Below are positions 21,149 through 33,358 of a DNA stretch of 64,000 nt, piece after piece. The DNA lies in contig JAYESD010000005.1 of the NCBI GenBank assembly GCA_036927565.1, positions 100,595,872-100,659,871 on the forward strand. Reading direction: 5' to 3'. Origin of the DNA: Tuctoria greenei. Taxonomy: Eukaryota; Streptophyta; Magnoliopsida; Poales; Poaceae. How positions within the stretch are numbered: position 1 is the stretch's first letter; every line of letters begins with the position of its first letter. Below the pieces are notes generated by a model. It did no database searches, had not been told where the DNA came from, and worked only from the letters and a program-made list of their open reading frames with translations. The translations under genes and the position numbers were made by a program.

Positions 21149-23025
21149 AACCCTAAACCCTTCGACCTTCCATCCTCCTTCACCGTGCCGCCTCCCTCCC
21201 CGCCCTCGCTACCGCCTTGCATATCCTTAGTTAGGGTACGAGAATTGGAAAATGGTAGGCATCCTTGGTTAGGGTTCGGTGGAATTCGAAAAACTGTCAA
21301 GTTCAGTGGCATCTTTGGTTAGGGTTCGGTGGGGCAAGATTTATGTGGATGGTTATATCACGATAAATTGGTAGTTGGTTTTGTGTGTATGAAACCGTGA
21401 AGTCAGTAGCATTTCATCTTCTGGTAGTTTGCACAGATAAAACTGTCAAGTTCGAATGAATAGGAGTTACTCCCTTCGTCGTGGATGGTTATATCACGAT
21501 AAATTGGTAGTTGGTTCTGTGTGTCTGAAACTATGAAATCAGTAGCATTTCATCTTCTGGTAGTTTGCAGAGATAATATTCTAAATAGTAGTTGTTTTTC
21601 TTCTCCTAGGTTCATTAGGTTTACCAAATATATGCCGAAGAAGTTCCACTTCGTTATATTCATTGGAGCAAAGCCTGTAGGATCATGTAGCAAAACTGTC
21701 AGTCTGCGCGTTCTGTCATCGCATTGTGCATGATCCTATTCTGTTCTGACACATTAGTGGTAAACATGATTCTAGACTCTAGTAACAGCAGTATATTCCC
21801 TATTTCTGTCATCGGCCTTGCATATGCCACATAATTCTCTATTAGGGGCAAGATTCAGCTATATTTGGTTAAGTTGAGCAAATTTGGCTAATTTTGGCTA
21901 AGTACATTAGATATAGTTATACTTGACTAATTTTGACTAAGTTATGCTATATTTAGCTATATTTGGCTAATTTTTCTTAGAGTTAGCTATGCTAGACTAA
22001 GTTTGGCTAAGTTTGCTTTTATTTCTCTAAGTTAGCTTCATTTGAGCAATTGTAGCTAATCTGTGCTACCAAAGATGTCTGCACTTGTGGCTCCATCAGC
22101 TTCATTTGAGCAATTGTACCTAATCTGAGCTACCAAAGTTATGCTATATTTAGCTCTGAAGCCAAACAAGTTGGTGGCCAACTCATTTGTGATGCCAGGA
22201 GCATCCTCACGCCCATATCTAGGTACCACTAGGTGTGGCGATGGAGTCTGAGCATATGCTGCCTATCTCTATGATACAAGAATTTAGTTAGACCTATATA
22301 ACTTCAAAAATGTGTTTTGGCTAAATTTACTTAATTGAGCCAAAATTGAGAAAATTTGTTGTAAATATGACCAAATTTAGCTAACTGAAGCATAATCAAG
22401 CATATTTGACTATGTTGTGCAAGATTTAGCTATATTTGGTTAAGTTGAGCAAATTTGGCTAATTTTGACTAAGTTACATTAGATATAGATATACTTGACT
22501 AATTTTGACTAAGTTATGCCTTGGGTTGTCGGTGTAAAGTGAGCTTGCTAGTTGCTGCTGCTGCTATCAGTCTCTTCTAGGCACTGAATCTGCACAAGTA
22601 TGCATCAGCATGTTGTTTCTCATTCAGTAGGCAGAAGAATTAGTGACAGGGAATAAGAGGAAACTTGAGAGCGGGGACGATAATGCCCTCTAAGCTAGGT
22701 AGGAGCTGTGCGGGGATTTTCTTTTGGTCCCTTGCTTGATCAGTTATAGGTCCGAAGCTAGGCGCCGCATAGTAAACCTCAAGAACGTGGTCGCCACTCT
22801 GAACGAAGCTAGCCTATTTAGAATAAAAAAGATAAAATTACCATTGTTGGTGAGCAACTTTAACATGCTTGTCACCCTCGCAATGTACAGAAACCTTTTG
22901 GTCAGTCGCCTTAGATCCTAGAATGCCTTATCAAATCCTAGAATGCTTCCTTCTTTTTCTTCATGCAACACTTCATGTAGAGTTAATATGTCATTTATTA
23001 AATTTTTTGTCTTATTAGATCTAGC
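21149..23025 (+). other. Probable long 5' intron of the TNPA/Ulp1 gene, with internal duplications
   Basis: It holds no credible ORF. It carries a ~92-bp direct duplication (about 21340-21436 and 21484-21575) and a ~100-bp duplication of a ttggctaattttgacta tract (about 21847-21940 and 22428-22515). The tract 21840-22510 is rich in imperfect (ttggctaa/ttgactaa) repeats. Confidence 0.5.
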
Positions 23026-26000
23026 ATGGAAAACCCTAAGAAGACTGGTCCTGATAGTAACAACAGAGAAGACAATATGGAGTTTACTGACTCCAGCAGT
23101 TCAGGCTCCTATCACATTCCTTCGGATCCTTTTCCGAATATAAAAATTAAAAAGACTTCAGTGGATCTAGACCAGGAATATGATCCTGCCGACGAGGTAT
23201 GGATCACGAATCTTAACTTCAGCAGTTCAAGTTAATGTTGGTTGTCAAGTATACGAAGTCTTAAAATTTTTTTCTACCTATATTAATCCCGAAGACAATG
23301 AGGTGACATCGGCTACTAAAACCGCAAAAGGTTCTCCAATGGATGAATCCTCAGCTTCACTCAAGCGAAAATGAGGGCAACAAGGTCCAAATAAGGGTCC
23401 ATTGGACCGCATCATGTACACAACAAGGGTCGGTCCAGGTGGGCATCCCCAAGAACCACTGGATTCAGTTACCAAGTACCGTAATGCATGCAGTTTTCTT
23501 GTTAGGGAGGATGTGCCGATCACAACAGAGAATTGGAGAAAATTACCCGAGCAGACCAAGAATGAGTTGTGGGAAAAGATAAAGAAACAATTCAAGTTCC
23601 CAAAAGTCATAGAAGAAGCTGTAAAGAAAGCAACATTGGTCTCTTGCGGCAAGAAGTTTCGATGCTACAAGAGTGAAATGAATGCTTATGTTAAGGCCGA
23701 TAAGGTCACTAGCCCAAGGAAGATGGGAAAAATCACACAAGCTCAGTGGCAAGAGTTTGTTCGTCAAAAGAGCACACCTGATGCTAAAGCTCTAAGTGCA
23801 ACTAGGTTAGAGCTTGCAAAAAAAGAACAAATACCATCATCGCTTGGGGTCTGCCGGATATGGCCACAAAGTCCTGAAATGGAATAAGATATTCGACCAA
23901 ATTACCAGTAAGGGCAATCCTCACCCATTAGAAGGGTGCAATGAGCGAACTCAACGCTGGGTCTTTGCTCGGTCAGGTTTGACCAGCGAGGGCAAACTTA
24001 AAAGCCCGGCTCTCTGAATGAAGTAGAGGATAAAATGAAAGAAGTAATTGAAAAGCAACAGAAGGGTCTCTTCAAGCCGAGGGAGAATGACCATCTTACC
24101 GCTATCTTAGGAAACCCTGAACACAGCGGACGGGTTCGAGCAGTCTCTTCTCAAATATCTTGGCTAGATGGTTTCCCTAAAGATAAAGACACATATAGAA
24201 GACGTGAGAAGTTTAAGAAAACACTTGATGAAACGATTGCTCAAAAGGTCAAAGAAAATATGGAAGAAATAATGGAACAACTTAGACAATCAGGACAATT
24301 AGTGGCACCGAGTACAATGATGGTTCCGGTGCAAAAGGAGCAATTAGTATCTCCAACTGCCTACCCTAGCAGCATTGGTTTCATGCCAGGCTCAGGGTCA
24401 GCCCATAAGTTCCCTGTCGATGATATTGCTAACGACAAATCTTGTCGTCTTCTTGTCCCGATAGGCAGAGCAGGGAACAAAACCAAACAGGTTGCCGCTA
24501 CTATGGCAAAGCCTGATCGTGACTTCAACGAGAATCCACTTCCTTTGTATTATGTTGTGGTGCAAGTTCTTCAGATCATTGATAATGATTATGAAGATCA
24601 TGAAATAGACCACGTCACACCTGAGGGGATCGCGACTCTGGGGCAGGCTATCAACCAATTAATCCTTTGGCACAAACGCGATATCGTGTTGGACGATGAG
24701 CCAATTTATAGCCCCGTCGCATCTCCAAATACTGCAACCCAATCTTCTAAGGCGAAAGTGCATGAAGATCCACTCCCAGTCCGGGAAGATCCACTCCCCC
24801 TATGTCTCAGCAAGGATGATATTGTAGAGCAACAAGTTGGACAACAGCTTCAAGCAGTACTAGAGCAAGCTGTTGGTAGTAAAGAGCAACCAATTAAGCA
24901 ACAGCTTGAAGTAGTACTAGAGCCAACTGCTGGGAGTAAAGAGCAATCAGTTGAACAACAGGTTCAACAACAAGCCAGTGTCCAACTTCCGACGACTACT
25001 CCTCGATCATCAGTGCCTATCAAAGTTAGCTCATACGAAATTAATAAACCTTCATCAGAAGTGTCAAAGTATTTGGATGCTATGAAAAAAAATATTAGAA
25101 AATCGAGTGCATCTCGTTCTTCTCGTGAGCCAGCATTAGAAGATATCGAGGAGTGGGAAGAAGACGGTGTCATGTATAATCGGCGGACGGCTTTAGTTAA
25201 ACCAGGAGTTCCATATACAAGCTTGAGGATGTTCCTCCTAAATTTAAGGATGGAAAGCCGTTCATGACATCCGTACAACTTAGCAAACAACCCGTCTAGC
25301 TCAGAAGAATGCATGAGTGGTACATCACTGCCAGCACAAAATATGGTGTTAATTGCGTCACATTTCGTATTCCAAAAGAAGCATTCTGGAGCATTGGAGT
25401 AGATAAACGAGTCATTTTGTTTGAAGAGCTGCATTTCCTTTTGCATCGGGGCATGCTCGATATCAACCTGCTGCTCGTCTGGTGCTTGTAAGTGCTCTAA
25501 TATTTTGTATTTGCTTTTCTTACTACACGCATACGCATTTCATGAGATTATAACAATTCTGGACTTCTTCAATAGTATGCAATACATGGATAATGTAAAG
25601 TTGGAGCGCAAGACATGTATCCTTGACCCTACTAGGATTGCAAAGTCTCTATTCGACGTCCAGGCGAATCGAGAATCAGGACAATACAAACACATGAAAA
25701 AAAGGGATTTTGAAAAAGCAATTGCAAAACTTAAGAAGGATAGAAAGACAGAAGTTGCAGCTTACATAGGACAGGCGATGTTTAACTTTGTCAGAGACGG
25801 CAATGACCTCGTAAAGGCTCCGTACCACTTCGAGTAAGTTTGACACATGACATTGAAAAAGCAATTATTGGTAATTGTTAACACGCGTGTTTGTATGTTT
25901 GCAGTAATCACTACATAATGATCTTCATCAAGCCATTTCAGGGAATGGCAACAGTCTTGGACTCGGCCGGTTACCCACCAGATCGTTACAAAGATTTCCT

Positions 26001-26733
26001 TTCCATTTTGAAATCATACATTTGTTCAATAATTTTAATTTACGCACATTTAGAATGTGTTGACAAGTTTTATATGACATTTGTTGTATTACCGCGCTTG
26101 GCGGTTTTACGCGGAACAGCTTGGCAGTCAGAGACCTCCTAATACGAATGCATTGGACATTAAAACGTATTATGCTTGTCCAAAGCAGCCTGCTGGGAGT
26201 GTCTTATGCGGGTATTATGTATGCGAGCATCTTCAGACCGTCGGCGTATATAGAGTGAATCTTGAGGATGTAAGTTATCCTTAATGTCGATACCTTATTT
26301 TCTTACTTTTGTGTTTCATTTTCATTGTAACTAGCATAGTTTAATGCTTATATTCTCTGCTGTTCAATATTACCAGAAACATTATTTTCATATCTTGATT
26401 CCAACTTTAAAATTCAATTGCTCATAGTACAACTGCTCCAAAAAAACCAACTAAATTCCTGTATACTCTCACTTTGATCTATACTTTGAGATTGTTCAAA
26501 CCAACACATTCTAAACCTTGTTATGTGTTATATTGCAGCACACGAAGAATCTGAACGTAGAATGGCCGGTTTGTAGAAGTATTCCTGATGGAGGAGCCGA
26601 CAAGATTGCTTCTGAACTCTGTCAGTTCATTCGTCGCGAAATTTTTCACAAAAAAGGGAAGTTCTTTGATGAGAATTGTGCAGCAGCTGATGTGCCAGAA
26701 CTTTGCGACTATGCCAATAATAACAATTTTTAG
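23026..26733 (+). pseudogene. tnpA-like/ULP: CACTA TNPA-type protein: Ptta/En/Spm transposase domain plus Ulp1-like cysteine protease
   Basis: The gene starts at ATG 23026 (acidic, Ser-rich exon ending at donor 23197). The main exon has GPNKGPLDRI then the Ptta/En/Spm (Transposase_24) core: WRKLPEQTKNELWEKIKKQF, RCYKSEMNAYV, TQAQWQEFV, GRVRAVSSQISW; then a Q/E-rich linker. C-terminal exons form an Ulp1 fold: His in DNHYIMIFI (exon from 25905), Asp in TVLDSAGY, and Gln and Cys in KQPAGSVLCGYYVC, so the His-Asp-Gln-Cys set is kept. Splice sites are visible at 25488, 25573-25575, 25834, 25902-25904, 26270 and 26536-26538. Lesions: TGA 23372, indels near 23817-23823, 24010-24020 and 25210, TAG 25297, and no clear GT/AG for the intron near 26015-26090. 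Ulp1 domains in plant CACTA proteins are known; their substrate is not. Confidence 0.9.
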
Positions 26734-26929
26734 TGAAAACTTGTAAACTTTGAGATGAATTGTATATGTAACTTGTACATATGTATATTGTTTTAGTGAA
26801 ATTGAGTTCTATGATGATAATATTGTTGACTTTTGTTCTGTGGTGATATTGTTGTTATTTGTCCTGTGATTATATTGAATTGACCTGGAAATTAGAAATA
26901 ACAGCAGTAGTACTGCATAGGTTATACCT
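26734..26929. other. 3' flank of the TNPA/Ulp1 gene
   Basis: T-rich sequence after the stop codon; probably 3' untranslated region and polyadenylation signals. Nothing else seen. Confidence 0.4.
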
Positions 26930-27570
26930 TATCAGAGGCGGTTATTAACCAACGGCTAGGCATGACTGTGAAAAACAATTATCACTGGCGGCTAGATACA
27001 AGTGAAGAAACATTTGTGATAACCTAATTTTCACAAGCGGTACTGTTATGGTAGAAACCGGCTGCGTTAAAGGATCTTCACAGATGGCTGATGTAGGTAA
27101 AAGTCCATCTGTTATAACAGCATTATCATAGACGGTTAGTTATGCTTCAATACCCGCCTGTGAAGACACATTATCATAGGCGGTTAGTTATGCTTCAATA
27201 CCCGTCTGTGAAGACACATTATCATAGGCGGTTAGTTATGCTTCAATACCTGTCTGTGAAGACACATTATCATAGGCGGTTAGTTATGCTTCAATACCCG
27301 TCTGTGATAAGATATTTATCACAGGCGGTTATATATGCTGCACGACCCGCCTGTGATAAAGTATCTTCACAGGCGGCTAGCCTAAGTAAAGAACCGTCTA
27401 TGATAATTTGTCTTCACAGGCGGCTAGCCCAAGTAAAGAACCGCATATGATAATATGTCTTCACAGGCGGTATCACTTCTCCGCCTGTGAAATTGCGGAT
27501 TATCACAGACTCTTCGTTTCAGGCGGTTTTAAAAGCCGTTTGTGATAATAGGTTTGGAGCCACCTGTGAT
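26930..27570. repeat. Right subterminal repeat region of the CACTA element
   Basis: Many copies of cacaggcggct/ggcggtta...cccgcctgtga in both orientations. A head-to-tail block of four 48-bp units (about 27121-27310) has the core aggcggttagttatgcttca. Translation of that block gives a repeated 16-residue peptide that is not considered a protein. Confidence 0.9.
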
Positions 27571-27573
27571 GAG

Positions 27574-27589
27574 GCTTATTGTAGCAGTG
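27574..27589 (-). repeat. Right terminal inverted repeat of the CACTA element
   Basis: gcttattgtagcagtg, the inverted partner of 8417-8432, followed by the target duplicate tcg. Confidence 0.92.
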
Positions 27590-27592
27590 TCG

Positions 27593-30429
27593 ACATCTTT
27601 CCATTTGTGGTCCATTTAAACTCTTCACTACACAAACCACACACTCTCATTCTAGACAGCCTTATACAAGAAATTCTGGCCACATATAACATGAAAGCCA
27701 CAAAGATTGAAGACATTTGTGTCATCCGTGAATATCCGGACGTGTTTCCCGATGACCTTCCGGGTATGCCACCGGATAGGGACATCGTGTTCAATATTGA
27801 ACTTATTCCGGGAACCACGCCTATTTCTCGAAGGCCGTACAAGATGGCACGAATGAGTTGGCGACATTAAAGGAGCATTTGAAGGACCTGCTGGACAGAT
27901 GTCTCATATGCTCAAGTTCATCACCTTGGGGCTGATCTGCATTACTCGTGAAGAAGAAGGACAAGACATTACGTCTATGTGTGGACTATTGTCCGCTCAA
28001 CGCCGTGACAACCAAGAATAAGTATCCACTACTGCACATCGATATTTTTATTCTATCAATTAGTGGGTGCTATGGTGTTCTCAAAGATGGATCTTCAGTC
28101 CGAATATCATCAAATAAAAATCTGACCGGAAGATATACAGAAGACGGCATTCTCGACAAGATACGGGCTCTATGAATATCTTGTCACGTCGTTCGGACTT
28201 ACCAACGCGCCGGCTCACTTTATGTACCTCATGAATTCTGTATTAATGCCGGAGTTAGACAAGTGTTTCATGGTCTTCATCGATGATATTCTGGTTTATT
28301 CTAAATTGGAAAAAGAACACGCCAAACACTTGCATATCATGCTCCAACGATTGTGAGATCACAAACTGTATGCGAAATTCAACAAGTGCGAGTTTTGGAT
28401 CAGACAAGGGTCATTTCTTGGTCATATTATTTCAGCGGAGGGCATCACTGTTGATCCAAGCAAAATTGTGCAAGTGCTGAAATGGGAGTCTCCAAAGTCC
28501 GTTCATGAAGTCCGCAGCTTCCTCGGGTTAGCGGGATATTATCGGAGGTTAACTCCGAGCTTCTCAAAAGTCGCTAAACCAATGACGTAGCTGCTGAAAA
28601 GGGGGGCCAAATATATTTGGAGCAAGGCATGTGAGGATGCATTTCAAGCATTAGTGAAGCATCTCACAACAGCCCCAGTGCTAGCTCAGCCGAATATGAC
28701 CAAATCGTTCAACGTTTATTGTGATGCGTCTGGCATTGATCTCGGCTGCGTGCTAATGCAGTAAGCCCGCGTGATCACATAGGGATCACAGTAGCTCTGA
28801 AATCATGAGCAGCATTATCCAACTCATGACCTTGAGCTCGCTGCCGTGGTGCTCGCTTTAAAAATGTGGAGGCATTATTTACTCGGAAATCTAGTGCACC
28901 TCTACACCGATCACAAGAGCCTAAAATATATCTTCACTCAGAAGGAGCTGAATATGCGACAGCAAAGATGGTTAGAACTGATCAAAGATTATGAGATTGA
29001 AATTCACTGTCACCCCGACAAGCGAATGTGGTTGCCGATGCGCTAAGCCGCAAGTCTCACGTCAATAATCTGTCCAACACTCCCATTGATGAGGACGAGC
29101 TGAGTTTATACTTGGTTCCATATGGAGCATTATATAATCTTGCTCTCATTCCGACCATACGAGAGGAGATTATAGAAGCTCAAAAGAAAGACGTGGGTAT
29201 GTCGCACATTTGGAGGAGGATAAAGAATGGAGAAATGAAGTGCTTCCGGAGTGATGAACATGGTACTATGTGGTTCAAAGACCGTATAGTTGTACTCCGT
29301 GATATGACACTTCGAAAGAAAATCATGGATGAAGCTCACTTGTCCAAGTATTCTATTCATCTGGGCAGCAACAAAATGTATCAAGATCTGAAAACCAGAT
29401 TTTGGTGGACACGGATGAAAAGTTAGATTGCAAAGTATGTATCCGAGTGTGATACGTGTCGGCGGATGAAAGCCGGCCACATGAGGAAAGCCGGACAGCT
29501 GCAACCATTAAATATTCCGGCCTGGAAATGGAAGCACATTAGTATGGATTTCATTGTCGGATAACCTCTCACGTTCCACAAGCATGATTCAATTTGGGTC
29601 ATAGTCGATCGACTAACAAAATCAGCTCATTTCATCCCTGTACATACAAAGTACAATGCCAAGAAGTATGCGGAGATGTATATTACAAGAGTCATGTGCT
29701 TGCACGGGATTCCCCGTACGAAACTGATCTGAAGCTCCGCATATCACCCGCAGACCGACGGTCAAACTGAGTGGGTGAGTCAAGTTCTGGAAGATATTTA
29801 CGCGCTTGTGCCATCCACCACGGTAAAAATTGGGATGATCATTTACCGTTGGTGGAGTTCTCATATAACAATGGCTATCAAGCTCATCTGGTGTGAATCC
29901 GGCGAGCGAGTGATATATGGCATTGATATCGTGAATGAAGCCGAGGAACGAGTGTGAGAGATCCCGCCAATCTCAAGGCTGCTCAATCTCGTCAGAAAAG
30001 TTATGCAGATAAAATACGTCGACCTCTGCACTTCGACGTTGGAGACCACGTTTACCTTTGTTTCTCTCCTATGAAAGGAATTCACCACTTCAGAGTGATG
30101 GGAAAGCTTGCTCCATGATTCATTGGTGCATTTGCAGGTAGTGAAAAATGTTGACCCGTGGCCTATCGTTTGGAGTTACCGGCGTCACTTGCTGTATTCA
30201 TAATGTATTCCACATCTCTCAGCTGCGGAAGTGCCTTAAATCCCCAGCTGAAATCTGCACTGAAGACATGGAAGCTCTCCAACCGGATCTCACATATTTG
30301 GAGCATCCGATCCAAATTATTGATGAAAAGACTCGCACCATAAGAATCCGGACTTTGTACTTCTACAATGTCTTGTGGAGCAACCATACCACTGAAGAAG
30401 CGACATTGGAAAGCAAGGACTATCTCTGA
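27593..30429 (+). pseudogene. pol: pol of gypsy element A after the CACTA insertion (RT, RNase H, integrase, chromodomain-like end)
   Basis: Successive frames give: the pre-RT linker (YPDVFPDDLPGMPPD, ELIPGTTPISRRPYK); reverse transcriptase (LCVDYCPLNAV, SFGLTNAPAHF, catalytic VFIDDILVYS, FLGHIIS, SFLGLAGYYRR); RNase H (FNVYCDASGIDLGCVLMQ, LYTDHKSLKYIFTQKELNMRQ); integrase (CDTCRRMKAGH zinc part, WKHISMDFIVG, DRLTKSAHFIPV, SSAYHPQTDGQTE-like); and a chromodomain-like end (VLWSNHTTEEAT) of chromoviruses. Stops occur at about 27868, 28354, 28588, 28762, 29424, 29562 and 30427, and frameshifts near 28010-28180 and 29020. A deletion near 29722 removes the segment that should hold the second integrase Asp, so integrase is dead. 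Confidence 0.92.
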
Positions 30430-30486
30430 TCAAATTTGCCAGATTTGTTATCATCTCATATCTGGTAATGTTCTTACCTCCATATT

Positions 30487-32372
30487 TGTAGGATCGAAGA
30501 GCACGTGAAAAGCTACCAGAGGGGGGGGGGTGAATGGTAGATTTAAAAATATTACGCAGCGGAAACAATTAAACCCCAAACCCTTTCGGCAGAAAAACTA
30601 TCTGTTAAAGAAATCATGTGTGAGACTAATCTAAACGTGTTTCACCGTGACAAATGTGATAGATATCAGAGAGAATCAAGTCACGAAGGCAACACAAAAA
30701 GAATCACTCAAATCCGTCGAGAAGAACTCAAGTTATGATCGAAAGATCAAACAATGGTCAATCTACCCTACCCGAGAAAAACAGTTCTGGAACGCTGCAA
30801 AGAAACTCGTGTAGGTCATAGACCACAAATCCAATGACCATGAAATTTTGACATATGATAGACAATCCAGTTGTGAAGACAACCCAAAAATAGTCACGTC
30901 AATTGGATCTGTAAAACTCGAGTTATGATAAAACCACCGACAAAAGGTAGTGCTGTCCAGAAACTCGACGAGTAAAACTTGTCTGGAACAAGTCTGACAA
31001 ACAAGGCACAAAAGTTCCTTCAAACTACGAATTTTATTTAATGGAACACAAGAGGAACAGCCCCAAAGTCGTGCACCATGAGCTCTGGGCTCCCTTGCTT
31101 ATATAACCAGCTTGAAAGCCAACTCAACTCAGATCAGGAACCTAATCCTACTCTGTTCAGGAATCGTAACTTTCCATACCTGCTTAGGATTCATCTATAC
31201 GCAGATAGAAGCAATCTTAAGACTTCCAAACACCTTAGGAACGTATCCCACATTCCTAAACAACTTAAATTCGTGACCCACACGAAATCCTATCATAACC
31301 AACTCAAATCTTTCCATATTTGAGTCAAACCCGACTCAGCCGCAGCCTGAGTCCATAACCTAGTCAGTTGGACCTTTCTGACCAACTCTTTACGTCCAAA
31401 TCTCTTCATCACATCTCGGAACCATGTAGCCACATCCATGCACTCCTTGCACACGTGCAAACATCTTCCAATGACGTCCATGATACCTTCATATGCATTG
31501 TTCTCGATTCAATCATGTTGCGCAACCTCCTGATCAGCTCAACTACAATTCCTCCTGAATTTGGTTGTTGGAACCTCATCTCCTCCGTGAGACTAGTCCA
31601 TTGGATTCTGTCACCAGCCATATCTTGAACTCAAGCAACACCTGCACATGAGTAAACAACCCATCCATACGAGCCCAAGTCCTCGACTTGACTCAAGTTA
31701 GTTCCGAACACAACACCCTACGTGAGAACCTCACATAAGCATGTTGCAAAACCACAGTAACACAATATCATCCATCTCAACCAAAACACCCCAGTAACTT
31801 AGCAAATGAATACTAAGCAATCTTTCCAACAATGTAAAGCAAGTACGAAACATTGCAAATGAAAAGCAGAAGCACTACGGTCAAGTTCCGGACCTTGCCA
31901 GAGCAACCCGGACCTTGAGCCGGAGCTAACAAAAGCTAGTAGAACCTAGCGCCGGAGCTTACCAAAACTGGTACAACCAAGCTCCTGCCGGAGCTTACAA
32001 AACTAGCAGGACCTAGCGTTGGAGCTAAACAGAACTAGTTGGAACTACTAATCCCAAAAGCCAGAGCTAGAAAAATCAACTTCGGAGCTTAGCAAAAACA
32101 CGGCGGAGCTATCAAAAACATGTCGGAGCTATCAAAGACATGCCGGAGCTAAAGACAAAACTTCACTAGAGCTGACCAAAGCTAGTCGAACCTAGCATCG
32201 AACGTAACCGGAGCTACCCAAACCAAGCCAGACCTACCGTCGGACCTTGCTGTAGCTCAGAGCTAGAGTCGGACCTTGATAAAAAGGTGTTTTGGTGATA
32301 TTCAAAACTATTATCATCAAGGCCAAGTGTATTCACGACAGGCCAATGTATTCAGCACACATAGGTCTCACA
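30487..32372 (-). repeat. 3' LTR (left) of the copia element
   Basis: 1886 bp, reading TGTAGGATCG...GGTCTCACA on the plus strand. By eye it differs from the other LTR at a few positions per 100 bp. A minus-strand TATA (ttatataagc, ~31098-31107) lies within. The tract ~31880-32280 consists of degenerate cggagct...aaaactag units. Confidence 0.93.
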
Positions 32373-33358
32373 ATCTCCCGCTTGATGAATGCATTGGCAA
32401 CACCACTTAAAATCCGAACATTGGCTTATTCTCATTAAAAGTTTTGAAGACAATTTCTCCCCTTTTTCTAAATCAAAAGAAAATGAGAAGAAAAATTATC
32501 CCATATTATCTCTCCTTATGCACATATTCTCTTTCGCTTCATGCTTATCTCTCCCCCTTTGACAATGTATTCAGCAAGTCATGAGCATATAAACAATTTA
32601 TCTCTCCCCCTTTAGTTGTTATGAGCATATTATAACATATACATATAAACAAAGCTCATCCAAGTCATACTATCAAGTAACTTACACTATCACATCAATG
32701 AGATACATAAAGTAGTGTAAGCCATGCTAGAGATCATATGTAATTTTCAATTTAAGCAAGTCATGATCTCACAAACTTAACTATTTCATAACTTGAAAGC
32801 ATGACACTAGTTGCTGCATTTTATTATTTTTCGAAACACAAATTTAGATCATATGATATTTGCAAGAGATTATATCCACATCTGCCTTATTTTAAGCAAC
32901 CAAGCCAAGCCTATGTAATTTGACAATCAGAAGCTTAAGGACATGGTTTTAGTCATACACATCTTCTTCCAAGTTCATATCTAAGTGCAATGACAAGCCA
33001 TCTCAAAAGAAGAAGTGCGATGCATGCATATTCTCTTGATCTTTTCTAAATTTATATTTGTTCATAAAAACTCAACATGTGAGTTTATTACTTGATTAAT
33101 TCTTTATGATTAAAAGCACTTGTGAACATGTAACAAGTTCAAAACAGCAAGAAAGTTCGACCATGACCAATTTTAGTGTAAGTTATTATTCCAATTACTA
33201 GACATGGCAAAAACTACAAAATGTATAACATGAGTAATGTAGTAAGAACTTTCAGCATGTAAAAGGAATCACAAAGTCATATATGTATGAAATACTATGC
33301 TCATATTATTTTTATTTCAGATTCACACATAGACTTCCCATGTTTTAAAACTCCCCCC
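32373..33358 (-). other. 3' untranslated region and PPT of the copia element
   Basis: ~1 kb between the pol stop and 3' LTR. The minus-strand end reads catcaagcgggagat, the usual copia PPT. No env-like ORF is seen; the rest is AT-rich with ctccccctttg tracts near 32550-32615. Confidence 0.65.

Larger units (their letters stand above)
8417..27589. mobile_element. 19.2-kb CACTA (En/Spm superfamily) DNA transposon with captured genes
   Basis: The left end CACTACTACAAAAAGC and the right end (reverse complement CACTGCTACAATAAGC) match at 14 of 16 bases, and the 3-bp direct repeat tcg flanks it (8414-8416, 27590-27592), as expected for CACTA elements. Both ends carry subterminal repeats of the aggcggtt / aaccgcct motif. 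Inside are a Tnp2-type transposase gene (minus), a Ptta/En/Spm-Ulp1 gene (plus), a five-exon SUMO E2 gene, an F-box-like fragment, two paralogous unknown acidic proteins, and a satellite array. It interrupts the pol of retroelement A. Both transposase genes carry stops or frameshifts, so this copy is probably non-autonomous now, though its ends look usable. Confidence 0.95.

Noticed and set aside
23026..26733. Ulp1 domain as a separately captured host protease gene
   Set aside because: It lies in the same gene as the Ptta/En/Spm domain, an arrangement already known for plant CACTA proteins.
27142..27450. ORF encoding a 16-residue peptide repeated several times
   Set aside because: It is a translation of the 48-bp subterminal tandem repeat of the CACTA right end.
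8417..27589. Two CACTA elements joined end to end
   Set aside because: No CACTACTACAA-type terminus or tcg duplication occurs inside; hairpins at 14.2 and 20.9 kb abut promoters, not ends.
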